A DNA stretch of 34,336 nucleotides, taken from positions 1-34,336 of IMG/VR virus record IMGVR_UViG_3300011113_000771. One strand, written 5' to 3'. The notes below the pieces were generated by a model. The model saw only the letters and a program-made list of their open reading frames with translations. It searched no databases and was not told the DNA's origin. The DNA is from a virus. Each line of letters opens with the position of its first letter. Within the stretch, counting starts at the first letter, position 1. Of the stretch, positions 13,380 to 21,839 are shown one piece after another. The position numbers were made by a program, and so were the translations under genes.

Positions 13380-14647
13380 TAGCAGTTCCTCAATACTAAT
13401 TCAGGAGTTGAAGCAACGCAGCGAATAAGATTTTGCAAATCACTTGGATTGCCATTGAATGGCAATTCTTTAACGCTTAGTCCATTAACATTTCCTGCTG
13501 CATCTTGTAATGTTTCAAGAGATGCGTTGATGAAAATAACTCCATCTCTCTTGACAAGAAACTCAGTCCTGTCTTTTAGAGGATTTCCGTTTTCATCCAT
13601 CTCGCCAGTTTCTTTTTGGTACTGAATTTTCAAATCTTGCAAAGTTACAAGATTTCCTTCAGCATCAAACAAGGCTTCAGATGCGTCATTTTGGAATGTG
13701 GAAACACTTAAGACACCGTTGTCGTAACCACTTCTTAAAATGTTTGAAAGATCCATGCCAACAAAATAAAGAGTTCCATTATCTGCTAAAACATTAACAA
13801 TGAAAACTCTCTTTTCAAAAGATGTAGCGATTGATTCAATTATCACTCTATGACGAAAAACCTTTTTCTCTTCGGGAGCGCCACCATCAAGCTTTTCCAA
13901 TTCTGGATCAGAAAGATACTTTTGAGGATCATCTTGTTGTAATACCCATCGACCAACATCAATTGAACCAAACTTACTGTTGAATCTTGTTGAAATCCTA
14001 ATCGAAAAAGTCTTTTCATTATAAATTATGTCTTCTTGTTGTGCGCCAGAACCAACCTGAATAGCTCCAATCAAAGAGGCAAGATACTTTCTATGAAGAT
14101 CTGCTTTGTTGCTATAATATCCAGAAATTCTAATAAATGTATTGACGAGTTCTGGCATGGAAGACAATGTAGTAGTATAGTGATTTACCAATGAAACGGC
14201 TGGATTAGCCATATCAAGATCATCTCTAATTTTCTTACGCATTTCACCAGATGCTTTGTTAATATTAGCGTTTTGTCTTAAGAAACAAACTTGAAGATTG
14301 TCTTCTATAAACTTTTTCTGATAAGTAGAAAGTTCACCATCTCTTATCTGCATAATCATTTGGACTAAAGTGCCAACATCGTTTTTGATGCTTTCTTTGA
14401 AAAATTTGTTTTTCCAAGAACTGAAGTCAGACACCTTGTTGTCTTTGGGCATGTCTGGCTCTTTGGGCTCATGAAGCATTGGCTTTTCCATAGGTGAGCG
14501 ATTCTGCGGAACGCTCACTTGTGTAGTCTTGTCGTATGACTGCGGGGCAAGACTAGTGGGATCAGATCCCATGAATGCATCGGGTGGTGGAGCAGGGTTT
14601 TCCTGCTCATTCATTAGCCAATGTTGCAGATTGATCAGATTCGGCAT
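13379..14647 (-). CDS. Uncharacterised 422-residue phage protein
   Basis: Starts MPNLINLQHWLMNEQENPAP, followed by a Pro-rich linker. Residues from about 80 on hold helices (DVGTLVQMIMQIRDGELSTY, MPELVNTFIRISGYYSNKAD) and then a beta-rich C-terminal half (FRHRVIIESIATSFEKRVFI, LVKRDGVIFINASLETLQD). It ends CVASTPELVLRNC. I recognise no family and see no catalytic motif. The N-terminal hydrophobic/aromatic peptide (LINLQHWL) has the same style as other candidate targeting leaders in the window. AAGGAAG provides a ribosome binding site. The first 41 bp overlap the end of the small-terminase-like gene in another frame. Confidence 0.8.
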   Translation of the reverse strand: MPNLINLQHWLMNEQENPAPPPDAFMGSDPTSLAPQSYDKTTQVSVPQNRSPMEKPMLHEPKEPDMPKDNKVSDFSSWKNKFFKESIKNDVGTLVQMIMQIRDGELSTYQKKFIEDNLQVCFLRQNANINKASGEMRKKIRDDLDMANPAVSLVNHYTTTLSSMPELVNTFIRISGYYSNKADLHRKYLASLIGAIQVGSGAQQEDIIYNEKTFSIRISTRFNSKFGSIDVGRWVLQQDDPQKYLSDPELEKLDGGAPEEKKVFRHRVIIESIATSFEKRVFIVNVLADNGTLYFVGMDLSNILRSGYDNGVLSVSTFQNDASEALFDAEGNLVTLQDLKIQYQKETGEMDENGNPLKDRTEFLVKRDGVIFINASLETLQDAAGNVNGLSVKELPFNGNPSDLQNLIRCVASTPELVLRNC

Positions 14648-15053
14648 CTTTGTCTTCCTTATTGCTTGTTAATTTATTTATTGTTTCAATCAAATTTCTT
14701 CTATCTGTTATGGTTATATTATTATTTTGAGTAGCATTAATTTTAGATGCTTGCTTCTCTTTCAGCTTTAAAGATGTCATCAAATCGGCAATTCTGCTTT
14801 TGCCGATTGCTATATCAGACTTTAATTTTGCAAGATTCACTAATGCTTCTTTGCTAGAAGAAGTAGAATCTCCCTCATTCATGACCATTTCGACAAAATT
14901 AGAAAGAATTGCATCAACTTCTTTGCGATCATTACGCAAATCTTCCAAAATTTCACCATAAAGTTCTAAAAGTTGTTCATCAGTAACAACCGCATTTTGC
15001 TCGGTAGTTGGTAAAACAACAGGAATAGACGGAAGGACAGGTTTGTTTTTCAT
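14607..15053 (-). CDS. Possible small terminase subunit (gp16-like)
   Basis: 148 residues. A Pro/Val-rich start is followed by a long helical region (LLELYGEILEDLRNDRKEVD, SSKEALVNLAKLKSDIAIGK, IADLMTSLKLKEK). Near residue 105 there is a switch to a short beta segment, NATQNNNITITDRRNLIETI. This layout, central helical hairpin followed by an N-rich beta strand and then a short helix, parallels T4 gp16 and related small terminases, which recognise DNA and regulate the large terminase. The similarity is by pattern only, and the large terminase is not nearby. There is no ribosome binding site; a weak TGTAAATA lies 5 bp before the ATG. Confidence 0.6.
   Translation of the reverse strand: MKNKPVLPSIPVVLPTTEQNAVVTDEQLLELYGEILEDLRNDRKEVDAILSNFVEMVMNEGDSTSSSKEALVNLAKLKSDIAIGKSRIADLMTSLKLKEKQASKINATQNNNITITDRRNLIETINKLTSNKEDKDAESDQSATLANE
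14675..14682 (-). promoter_or_regulatory. Late-promoter-like box AATAAATA (minus strand), tentative
   Basis: Matches NATAAATA, 27 bp before ATG 14647 in the correct direction, but lies inside the coding sequence of the overlapping upstream gene. In DNA this AT-rich a chance match is quite possible. Confidence 0.3.
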
Positions 15054-15095
15054 AATATTATTTACAATTTAACAACAAAATAATACATATAAAAT

Positions 15096-15506
15096 ATGGT
15101 TGCGCCAAGAAAAAATAATAGCGATGAAGATGGTTTGGACAAAAAAGTTCAAACATTATATGACTCGACATCAAGAGTTGATGAAAGAGTAAAAATGTTA
15201 TTGGAAAGTATGGACAAACTAGATACAAAACTTGAAAAAATTATTGACAAACAACTAGAATTACAAACAAAAATAATATTATTAGAAGATAAAATGGAAA
15301 AAATAAGTGACAATGTTGATGACATGTATGAAAGAATTGAAGATTTAGAAAAAGGTCACAACGACTTATTCACATATAAAGTTGGTGCCGAATCTCAAGT
15401 CAAAAATGCTTTCACAATGATTTATAATATTGGAGTTACTATTTACAATGTGGCTTTACCAATTGTTATCGGTTATATACTTTATGCAATAGGACTACCG
15501 AAATGA
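15096..15506 (+). CDS. Tail-anchored coiled-coil membrane protein
   Basis: 136 residues: a charged N-terminus, a continuous coiled coil (residues of about 15-90: VDERVKMLLESMDKLDTKLE, LEDKMEKISDNVDDMYERIE), then a hydrophobic C-terminal segment VTIYNVALPIVIGYILYAIG that should span a membrane. This is the layout of XhlA-type holin-associated proteins and of some spanin-like proteins, so a lysis or membrane role is possible. No family-specific motif confirms it. It heads the long plus-strand run. No ribosome binding site is seen, and the ATG overlaps an AT-rich upstream sequence. It overlaps the next gene by the ATGA arrangement. Confidence 0.75.
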   Translation: MVAPRKNNSDEDGLDKKVQTLYDSTSRVDERVKMLLESMDKLDTKLEKIIDKQLELQTKIILLEDKMEKISDNVDDMYERIEDLEKGHNDLFTYKVGAESQVKNAFTMIYNIGVTIYNVALPIVIGYILYAIGLPK

Positions 15507-16894
15507 GTGAAGAAATATTATCTAAAATTAGATTGAAAGATACCAAAGGTAACATTAATTTCAAGCCTTTGAAAGTAGATTCTTCAAGTAATTCTTTACT
15601 TAAGCCAATAATTGAAGCGTTTGAAAATAGCGACAAAGTTAAGGTCGGATATTCTACTCTTGAAAAGAACAAAGGCTTAGTGCATCCAACACTAAAAAGA
15701 AAAACACTTTACCTTACTGGTGGCGCACTTAGAGATCATCTAAAGGGCAAAACATTCAAAAATTATGACTTGGTGACAGACGCTACACCAGACGAAATTG
15801 TTCTCATCTTAAAAAACTCTGAAACACCATTCAAACATGTTTCTGGAGATCATCAGTTTTCCGATAAAGAAATTGTGTTTTACCCTTCAAGACATGATGC
15901 AAAACATAATGTTATGGAAATTACAGTTCAAAAAGGAAACCAAAAGGCTTATATTTCTACTTTAAACAGTAACAGTAAAAATAGAAACATTGTGCCTCAA
16001 GAAGCCAAATTTGTTCATAATATAGAGCAAGATGCTTACTCAAGAGATATAACAATTAATTCACTTTATCTCAAACTTAAAAACTCTGATGGCGATAATG
16101 GTGAGTTGACTGACCCCGTTGGCGGGGCGCATGATCTAAAAGTAGGAGAAATTTCCACTGTTCAAGATCCAGAAGCAACATTTAAAAAAGATCCATATCT
16201 AGCGTTCAGATTAGCTGATATTTGTTGCCGATTTTCTCCAGAAAAGAAAATTCCTGAGAGATTCTTGGATGCAATTCGTCATTTTACTAAGAATGCTGAT
16301 CTCGATAACAAATTGCTCAGAAAGTATTATGTCAGCGCAATCGAAAATATGGATGTAGATCCAACACAATATCTTAAAAATCTGCAACAAGCTGGTTTGT
16401 TACACAAAATTTTCCCAAATTGCAATTTTGCAAACATTATTAATGATTTGCCAAACAACAAGATCATAGTAACAGCTTATTTACTTCATCCCAACAATGT
16501 TGAAATGGTTAAAAACCTTTTGTTGGCTCAGGGATATTCAAATGGTGATGTTAATGAAATTGCCAAATTTATGAAGCTTGGTGTTTGGTGTTCAGGTAAC
16601 ACTCATGACACAAGCCTAATTCACGATCTTATTACTAAGCCTTCCAGACTCCCTCATTCCAAGATTTATGATTTTCTTAAATTGTTTGGTAAAGGCGATC
16701 TTTATCACAAAGTATTCAAACAAGATTATTCAAATGCCACAAAGAAATACATCGAAGATGAATCAGGAGATAAGGTTGCAAACCCAAATTATATCAAATT
16801 CTTAGGTAAAAGTCCTGATTATGACGAAATGGATGTTGTCAGAAAACATTTGTTGGATAAAGCCATAAAAGAAAAGATGACATATGGCTCGTAA
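15503..16894 (+). CDS. Nucleotidyltransferase of the poly(A) polymerase/CCA-adding fold, probably degenerate
   Basis: 463 residues. The head domain is recognisable: LYLTGGALRDHLKGK at residues 69-83, then FKNYDLVTDATPDEI, and later AYSRDITINSLYL, DPVGGAHDL and a helical neck (KKDPYLAFRLADICCRF). In active family members the second motif is D-x-D; here it is N87-Y-D89 (AAT at 15761-15763), so one metal-binding carboxylate is missing. The neck motif that selects ATP/CTP, usually E-D-x-x-R, reads K-D-P-Y-L. An ordinary CCA-adding activity is therefore doubtful. The C-terminal half is helical with no motif I know. It overlaps both neighbours and reads with the tail genes, so it may be a structural or regulatory use of the fold. 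AGGA seven bases upstream serves the ATG. Confidence 0.8.
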   Translation: MSEEILSKIRLKDTKGNINFKPLKVDSSSNSLLKPIIEAFENSDKVKVGYSTLEKNKGLVHPTLKRKTLYLTGGALRDHLKGKTFKNYDLVTDATPDEIVLILKNSETPFKHVSGDHQFSDKEIVFYPSRHDAKHNVMEITVQKGNQKAYISTLNSNSKNRNIVPQEAKFVHNIEQDAYSRDITINSLYLKLKNSDGDNGELTDPVGGAHDLKVGEISTVQDPEATFKKDPYLAFRLADICCRFSPEKKIPERFLDAIRHFTKNADLDNKLLRKYYVSAIENMDVDPTQYLKNLQQAGLLHKIFPNCNFANIINDLPNNKIIVTAYLLHPNNVEMVKNLLLAQGYSNGDVNEIAKFMKLGVWCSGNTHDTSLIHDLITKPSRLPHSKIYDFLKLFGKGDLYHKVFKQDYSNATKKYIEDESGDKVANPNYIKFLGKSPDYDEMDVVRKHLLDKAIKEKMTYGS

Positions 16895-17378
16895 TGATTA
16901 CGGAAGCTTATTCAAAGATGTTATTTCTAGAAGCGTTCGTAGCAATCAATATGGTCCAAGCTTAAAAACAGTTGCAAGTGGAAGCTTAGTTACATTTCAA
17001 TACTCTTTTGCAAAAAATGATATATATCCTTTAGTAATCTTAACATATGTGAGCAATAATTATATTCATGGAGTTAATTTGCATTATTTGACATTCAATC
17101 AAATAAAGCAAGTTTTGCAAAAAGATAAATTAAATGGATGTCGTCCGGGTTTCAATTATAAGAATGTTAAACCATATGAATACATAGTAGATGCGTACAG
17201 AACATATAAAAGAAATGGATTAAAAAACTTAAAAGTATTAGATTGCGATTTGATTTTGAGATCTATGTCTGTAAGCAGATCAATTGATCCGCAAGAAGCA
17301 GAGGCAATTAGAGAAAATGTTAGAAATCAAATAAGCAATCTCATAAATACTTCAGTTGAACAAATGATGAAAAAGTGA
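16884..17378 (+). CDS. Conserved phage protein upstream of the tape measure
   Basis: 164 residues: MARNDYGSLFKDVISRSVRS, then a beta region LVTFQYSFAKNDIYPLVILT, IHGVNLHYLTFNQIKQVL, KPYEYIVDAYRTYKRNGLKN, and a helical C-terminus. The stretch Y-P-L-V-I...G-V-N-L-H-Y-L resembles the core of a T4-like family (F-P-L-V...G-x-N-x-H-Y-L-P) that I recall being annotated as DNA-end protector gp2 or as an unnamed virion protein. This is a weak, pattern-level match. It overlaps the end of the nucleotidyltransferase gene by 11 bp and ends 7 bp before the tape measure ATG. It could also be a tail assembly protein. Confidence 0.7.
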   Translation: MARNDYGSLFKDVISRSVRSNQYGPSLKTVASGSLVTFQYSFAKNDIYPLVILTYVSNNYIHGVNLHYLTFNQIKQVLQKDKLNGCRPGFNYKNVKPYEYIVDAYRTYKRNGLKNLKVLDCDLILRSMSVSRSIDPQEAEAIRENVRNQISNLINTSVEQMMKK

Positions 17379-17385
17379 GTTGCAT

Positions 17386-20300
17386 ATGCCAATAGATAAT
17401 TTTGGAAGAGAAATACCAAATTTAAATCCATCGGATTTGCTTGGTAATACCAAAACCACTCAACAAAACAAAACAACAACAGATAATAAAGATTTGGCAG
17501 GATTGTTGTCCTCAATGTCTGAGAAATTTGATTCTAGTGTTAGAAAAGTTGAAGAAATATTTGGCAAATTAATGAGCTACATGAAAAATACGGAAAAACA
17601 AGATAAAAAATTAGACAAGATGATGTCATTTCAAGAAAGAATGTACAAACTAACCACTACAGAATTCAACAGAAGCGGTGGCGCAGAAGGCGCTAAGCGC
17701 ATGAATGAATTAGTCAAACATGGCTTGAAAAAAGGAAGTATTTATGTAGCTGATGTTATGACTCACAAATTGCTAAGAGATATCAAATCATTAATTCAAG
17801 TGCAAGTTAGTGGCAGAGGTGCTGCTAAAGAACATAAATTAATGAGTCCAAAAGCATATGCTAGAATGTATGGACCATATGTGGGTGCTGAAAAAACTGA
17901 AGCTGAAAAAACTTCGAAAGAAAAAGAAGAAAAAGGTGGTTTTTTAGAGAGTTTTTTCAAAGCAGAAGCATACAAAAAAGTAGAAGGTGTTTTGAAATCA
18001 TTTGAAGATACAATATTAAATGTTAGTATTAATAAGCCTCTTAGTGAATCTTTTGATTTCAAAAAAATGATCAAGGATGAGAATGAATTTGCCATAAATA
18101 TAAAAAGAGCAGTTTTTCAAACTCAAGGATTAACGGCAGAAAGTGGTGAACTTTTAAACGCTTATACGAAAATACAGAAAGTTGCAGAAACAACTGGATT
18201 TGATAGAGTATCTTATCAAGCTCAGTATATTAAAAGTGTTAAGGCTGGTATCAGAAGTCAAAAAACTGCTGAAAAAATTACGCAATCACAATTAAATGCT
18301 GAAAGACAATTGGGTTTAGCTGCTGGCGATTTAGGAGATACATTTATTGATTTTGTTAACCAAGCAGGACTAGGAGTTAATCAAGTTTCTGCAATAGGCA
18401 GAGGCATGACTGAAGTCGCCAGACAAACTGGATTGACTGGCGAATACATGAAAAAAGCATTAGATGCTAGCAAGCCATATGTTACAAATCTAAGAAATGC
18501 TGGTCAGCTGACTGCGATGTCCACTAAAAATGTCATGCAATTAACTGCTAGTTTCCAGAAATTTGGCGTTGCTGGTGAAGATATAACAAAATATTTGACA
18601 AGTGGAACAGCTTTAATAATGGATGGAAGTGATAAAACAGCATCGTTTTTATTACAAGCTGCTGCAAGAGCAGGAGTAGTAGAAGAATTAATGACAGGAT
18701 CGATTACAAAGTCTGAAGAAGGCATGAAATCTTTCGCTCAAGGATATGGTGCGATTTTAGATGCAATGAACATTCCTAGAACTTTAGAAGGTTTTAATAA
18801 GCTAACAGATAAACAAAAACAAGTCTTAAATTTAAGTGCTAAAGCAATGACCGGGAAAGAAGCTGGTGAACTTATATTGGGATATCGTGCTATTGAAGAA
18901 GCTGGCAAGACATTTTCTGACAAAATGAAAGACTTGGCTGTAGAGCGTCAAAAAATTAATAAAATGACTATGGATGAGAAAAAAACATTTGAGGAAAAAG
19001 AAAGAGCATTAAAAGCTGGAAAAGCTCAGGATATATTGACGGCAGTCGCAGAAGCCAACAAGGGAGCAAAAAATCTTGGCGAAGCAATGGCACAGTTTGG
19101 CGAAGGGAGAAGTAAGTTCGCAAAAGATTTGAATATATTGGCTGGCGGTAAGATAGGAGAAGAGTTCAAAGGAACGAATGAAGAAGCGATAAGAACAGCT
19201 TTAACAAGCGCAATTACAGAAGTTAACAAGGGATTAATGAAAGAAGGTAAAAAAGATTCATTAATTCAAAGTAACAGAATAGAGGAAGCATTAAAAGATA
19301 ATAGCGGAAATAAACTAAATCAATTAATTGAAGATATCGATAAATCTAATAAGGTTTTAACTACAGCGCAATTAGAAGCAACAGATCCCGTTACAAAAGC
19401 ACAAAACAATTTGTTGAAAGTTAATGAAGAAGCAAGAGATTATTTGCAACAAATACGAAACTTTTTAGCTTTAATACCCGGCATAGCAACAGCATTAACA
19501 GCTTTAGGTGGTCTTGGTATTGTCATGCAAGGTCTAAGTGGCGCATTTAGCATGTTTTCTAATTTTAAAGGATTATTTAAAGGTTTTGGCAATTTTTTTG
19601 GAAAAGGAGGAACACCAGCTATTCCACCAGTAAAACCACCAGCAGGAGGAGGAGGAGGAGGAGGAGGACTTTTAGGCAGAGCAGGAAGATTCTTAGGTGG
19701 TGCAGGAAGAATTGCTGGCAAAGCATTAGGTCCATTAGGTTTACTAGCTTCTGGTATAGGTGGATTCATGGAAACTGGCACTGCTGCTGGTGGCATATTC
19801 GGCGCATTAACAGGTGGTGCTGGAACAGGAAGTTTCTTAAGTCCTATGTTAGGAGTTGAAAAGGGTGGAACTGCTGATAAAGCACTTGGAGTTCTTGGTT
19901 CTGCTGGATATGGAGCAGCAACAGGCGCAGCCATAGGAAGCATTATACCGGGTGTTGGAACTGCTATTGGTGCTGGAGTTGGCGCAGTTATTGGTGGATT
20001 AACTGAAGGAATAAAAATTGGAGTAGGAAATATGTCATTTAATCAAGTCGTTGATGCTATGGCATCTGGCGTTGGTGGCATGTGGAATACTATTTATAGC
20101 AATGTATTAGGACCAATAGGAAATACAGTTTCTGGAGTTCTTTCAAGCATAGGAAGTGTAGCATCTAATGTTGTTTCTGGTTTGGGTGATGTGGCAAGTA
20201 ATATTGGCAAAGTAGGAACTTCTTTAGCATCAAGTGCTTGGGAAGGAACTAAATCGGTGGTATCTACTGTTGGATCTGCCGCATCTAGTGTTGGTTCTGC

Positions 20301-20922
20301 CATAGCAAGTGGAGCATCCACAGCATGGAGTTATGTCAATCCTTTGAATTGGTTTGAAGAAGGAACAAGAAAGATAACACAAACTGGTCTTGGCATTTTG
20401 CACGAAGGGGAAATGGTAATTCCCCAAAATATTTTAGAATCAATGAAAGCGGTAGGTAATGGTGCCTTTAATACCACAGGTATTGGTGGCATAGTTAAAA
20501 ATATGACTGGTAGTAACATTTTAGGAGATGTTGCTTCAAGAGCTACTGGCATGTTAAGTGCCATGACTGGTCCAATAGGATCGATGATAGGAACTGTTGC
20601 TCAGGCTGGCATGCGTCAAATTGGTATGGTTCCAAGTTCTCCAAGCAACCAATTGATGGCAACAAATGCTGCAATGCAATCTCAAATATCCAATGCGTTT
20701 GCCGATAAGAAAGCTGAAGGAACACAAACTGTTGAAGAAAAGAATTCTTCTGACATGTTGAAGGCTTTGAACACAATTATAGATTTGCTTGGCAAAGCTC
20801 CTGTTGCTGCTCCTGCTGGTGGCGCTGTTAAGTTAACAGCCCGTGGAGTATTTGGTGATTCTGGTTTAGGAAGCGTAATGGGTGGCGACTATGCGAAGAA
20901 TGATACAATAAAAGCTTTATAA
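17386..20922 (+). CDS. Tail tape measure protein
   Basis: 1178 residues from ATG 17386; a TTG at 17380 is an alternative. The N-terminal 150 residues and much of the middle are helical and coiled-coil rich (LLSSMSEKFDSSVRKVEEIF, DLAVERQKINKM). A hydrophobic stretch at about 690-725 (FLALIPGIATALTALGGLGI) is followed by a Gly-rich zone with eight consecutive Gly and several GxxxG segments at about 738-870, suggesting membrane insertion on ejection. Near residue 1005 is ILHEGEMVIPQNI, a widespread tape-measure signature. The protein sets tail length; at about 0.15 nm per residue it predicts a tail of roughly 180 nm. It is followed by baseplate genes in the usual order. No peptidoglycan hydrolase domain is evident. 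Confidence 0.93.
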   Translation: MPIDNFGREIPNLNPSDLLGNTKTTQQNKTTTDNKDLAGLLSSMSEKFDSSVRKVEEIFGKLMSYMKNTEKQDKKLDKMMSFQERMYKLTTTEFNRSGGAEGAKRMNELVKHGLKKGSIYVADVMTHKLLRDIKSLIQVQVSGRGAAKEHKLMSPKAYARMYGPYVGAEKTEAEKTSKEKEEKGGFLESFFKAEAYKKVEGVLKSFEDTILNVSINKPLSESFDFKKMIKDENEFAINIKRAVFQTQGLTAESGELLNAYTKIQKVAETTGFDRVSYQAQYIKSVKAGIRSQKTAEKITQSQLNAERQLGLAAGDLGDTFIDFVNQAGLGVNQVSAIGRGMTEVARQTGLTGEYMKKALDASKPYVTNLRNAGQLTAMSTKNVMQLTASFQKFGVAGEDITKYLTSGTALIMDGSDKTASFLLQAAARAGVVEELMTGSITKSEEGMKSFAQGYGAILDAMNIPRTLEGFNKLTDKQKQVLNLSAKAMTGKEAGELILGYRAIEEAGKTFSDKMKDLAVERQKINKMTMDEKKTFEEKERALKAGKAQDILTAVAEANKGAKNLGEAMAQFGEGRSKFAKDLNILAGGKIGEEFKGTNEEAIRTALTSAITEVNKGLMKEGKKDSLIQSNRIEEALKDNSGNKLNQLIEDIDKSNKVLTTAQLEATDPVTKAQNNLLKVNEEARDYLQQIRNFLALIPGIATALTALGGLGIVMQGLSGAFSMFSNFKGLFKGFGNFFGKGGTPAIPPVKPPAGGGGGGGGLLGRAGRFLGGAGRIAGKALGPLGLLASGIGGFMETGTAAGGIFGALTGGAGTGSFLSPMLGVEKGGTADKALGVLGSAGYGAATGAAIGSIIPGVGTAIGAGVGAVIGGLTEGIKIGVGNMSFNQVVDAMASGVGGMWNTIYSNVLGPIGNTVSGVLSSIGSVASNVVSGLGDVASNIGKVGTSLASSAWEGTKSVVSTVGSAASSVGSAIASGASTAWSYVNPLNWFEEGTRKITQTGLGILHEGEMVIPQNILESMKAVGNGAFNTTGIGGIVKNMTGSNILGDVASRATGMLSAMTGPIGSMIGTVAQAGMRQIGMVPSSPSNQLMATNAAMQSQISNAFADKKAEGTQTVEEKNSSDMLKALNTIIDLLGKAPVAAPAGGAVKLTARGVFGDSGLGSVMGGDYAKNDTIKAL

Positions 20923-20923
20923 G

Positions 20924-20931
20924 AATAAATA
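20924..20931 (+). promoter_or_regulatory. Late-promoter-like box AATAAATA
   Basis: Matches NATAAATA and begins 2 bp after the tape measure stop, 24 bp before ATG 20956. It would give the baseplate genes their own late promoter. The predicted leader lacks a Shine-Dalgarno sequence. Confidence 0.5.
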
Positions 20932-20955
20932 CTAAATAATTACTGAGTTAAAAAT

Positions 20956-21510
20956 ATGGGAATAATTTCTACACTAAGTACTGGCGAACTAAACAGAATA
21001 CCCAATTGTTATATCAGGGGGCAACAAAACTATATTTACATGTATAATTTGCCAGAAATAAGTGACAAAAAAAGTGCGGAATACCATACAGAAAACGGCA
21101 TGGGCAGATCAATGCCTTACAGGTCGTTTAACACAGGTAGTGCAAGAACAATTTCTTGGAAATGTACTTTTATTTCTTATGATTCTGAAAGCATAATCAG
21201 AAACATGAGATATTTAAGACTTCTTGAATCTTTTGTATATCCAAGAAGAGATCCGGCAAATATAATTCCTTACATACCACCAGTAATATTAAGCATAAAG
21301 TGTGGCAGTTTGCTTGCTGATGAAAGTGTCGAGCTTAATGCGATCATGTTAAGTTATGGTGTCACATTCCCAACTGATCAAGTTTGGAATACAGATTATG
21401 GAACAGGAACATATTTGCCTCTCAAGCTTGAAGTAGGTCTTGAACTTGAAATAATTTATGACACAAGATATTTGCCCGGAGCAGAAAGAATTGTTGAATT
21501 AGGAGCATAA
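20956..21510 (+). CDS. Baseplate tail-tube initiator/cap protein (gp48/gp54-type)
   Basis: 184 residues, beta-rich. The layout follows tube-like baseplate proteins next to tape measure genes: YIYMYNLPEISDKKSAEY, SFNTGSARTISWKCTFISYD, IIRNMRYLRLLESFVYPR, PPVILSIKCGSLLADE and a C-terminal strand LKLEVGLELEIIYD. In myoviruses, proteins at this place cap the hub and start tube polymerisation. Family assignment rests on pattern and position rather than on a diagnostic motif. The next gene begins 1 bp after its stop, with GGAG inside this gene. Confidence 0.6.
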   Translation: MGIISTLSTGELNRIPNCYIRGQQNYIYMYNLPEISDKKSAEYHTENGMGRSMPYRSFNTGSARTISWKCTFISYDSESIIRNMRYLRLLESFVYPRRDPANIIPYIPPVILSIKCGSLLADESVELNAIMLSYGVTFPTDQVWNTDYGTGTYLPLKLEVGLELEIIYDTRYLPGAERIVELGA

Positions 21511-21511
21511 A

Positions 21512-21838
21512 ATGGCATACAAGATAGAACAATCTAAGACTGCTACGGCTTCAAAGTATGTCAATTCTTTGTCTAGATATGCCAATTCTATTGTTTATAA
21601 TTATGGCGATGAGAAAAAGTTGACATTTGAAATATACAAAAGAAGGACTTATCCGACATCTTCTTTTGACAAGTATGCAGTGATACCTGAAGGTTTTGCT
21701 TATAGACCTGATTTAGTTTCTCAGAAGATTTATGGATATCCTGATTCATGGTGGTTTATAATGGAAGTTAACGGTATCTACGACATAAAAGATTTTGTTG
21801 CTGGTAAAACAATTCGTTTGCCAGTAAATACACTTTGA
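21512..21838 (+). CDS. Baseplate wedge protein gp53-like
   Basis: 108 residues. The diagnostic core YAVIPEGFAYRPDLVSQKIY, followed by PDSWWFIMEVNGIYDIKDF and GKTIRLPVNTL, is typical of T4 gp53-like wedge proteins and related LysM-type baseplate proteins. In T4, gp53 joins wedges to the hub and to each other. The length is shorter than T4 gp53 (196 residues), lacking most of its N-terminal part, as in many other phages. GGAG precedes the ATG. The TGA is separated by 1 bp from the next ATG. Confidence 0.8.
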   Translation: MAYKIEQSKTATASKYVNSLSRYANSIVYNYGDEKKLTFEIYKRRTYPTSSFDKYAVIPEGFAYRPDLVSQKIYGYPDSWWFIMEVNGIYDIKDFVAGKTIRLPVNTL

Positions 21839-21839
21839 A

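Noticed and set aside
15096-15506. Firm call as a holin
   Set aside because: It has one membrane segment and a coiled coil like several protein types; no holin-specific motif or neighbouring endolysin is present.
17342-17349. CATAAATA box before the tape measure gene
   Set aside because: It matches the relaxed late element but lies within the preceding gene, so chance is as likely; not annotated.
19440-19943. Long minus-strand Pro/Ala-rich frame inside the tape measure gene
   Set aside because: It is the antisense of the Gly-rich tape measure region; Pro-rich text is what reversed Gly codons give.
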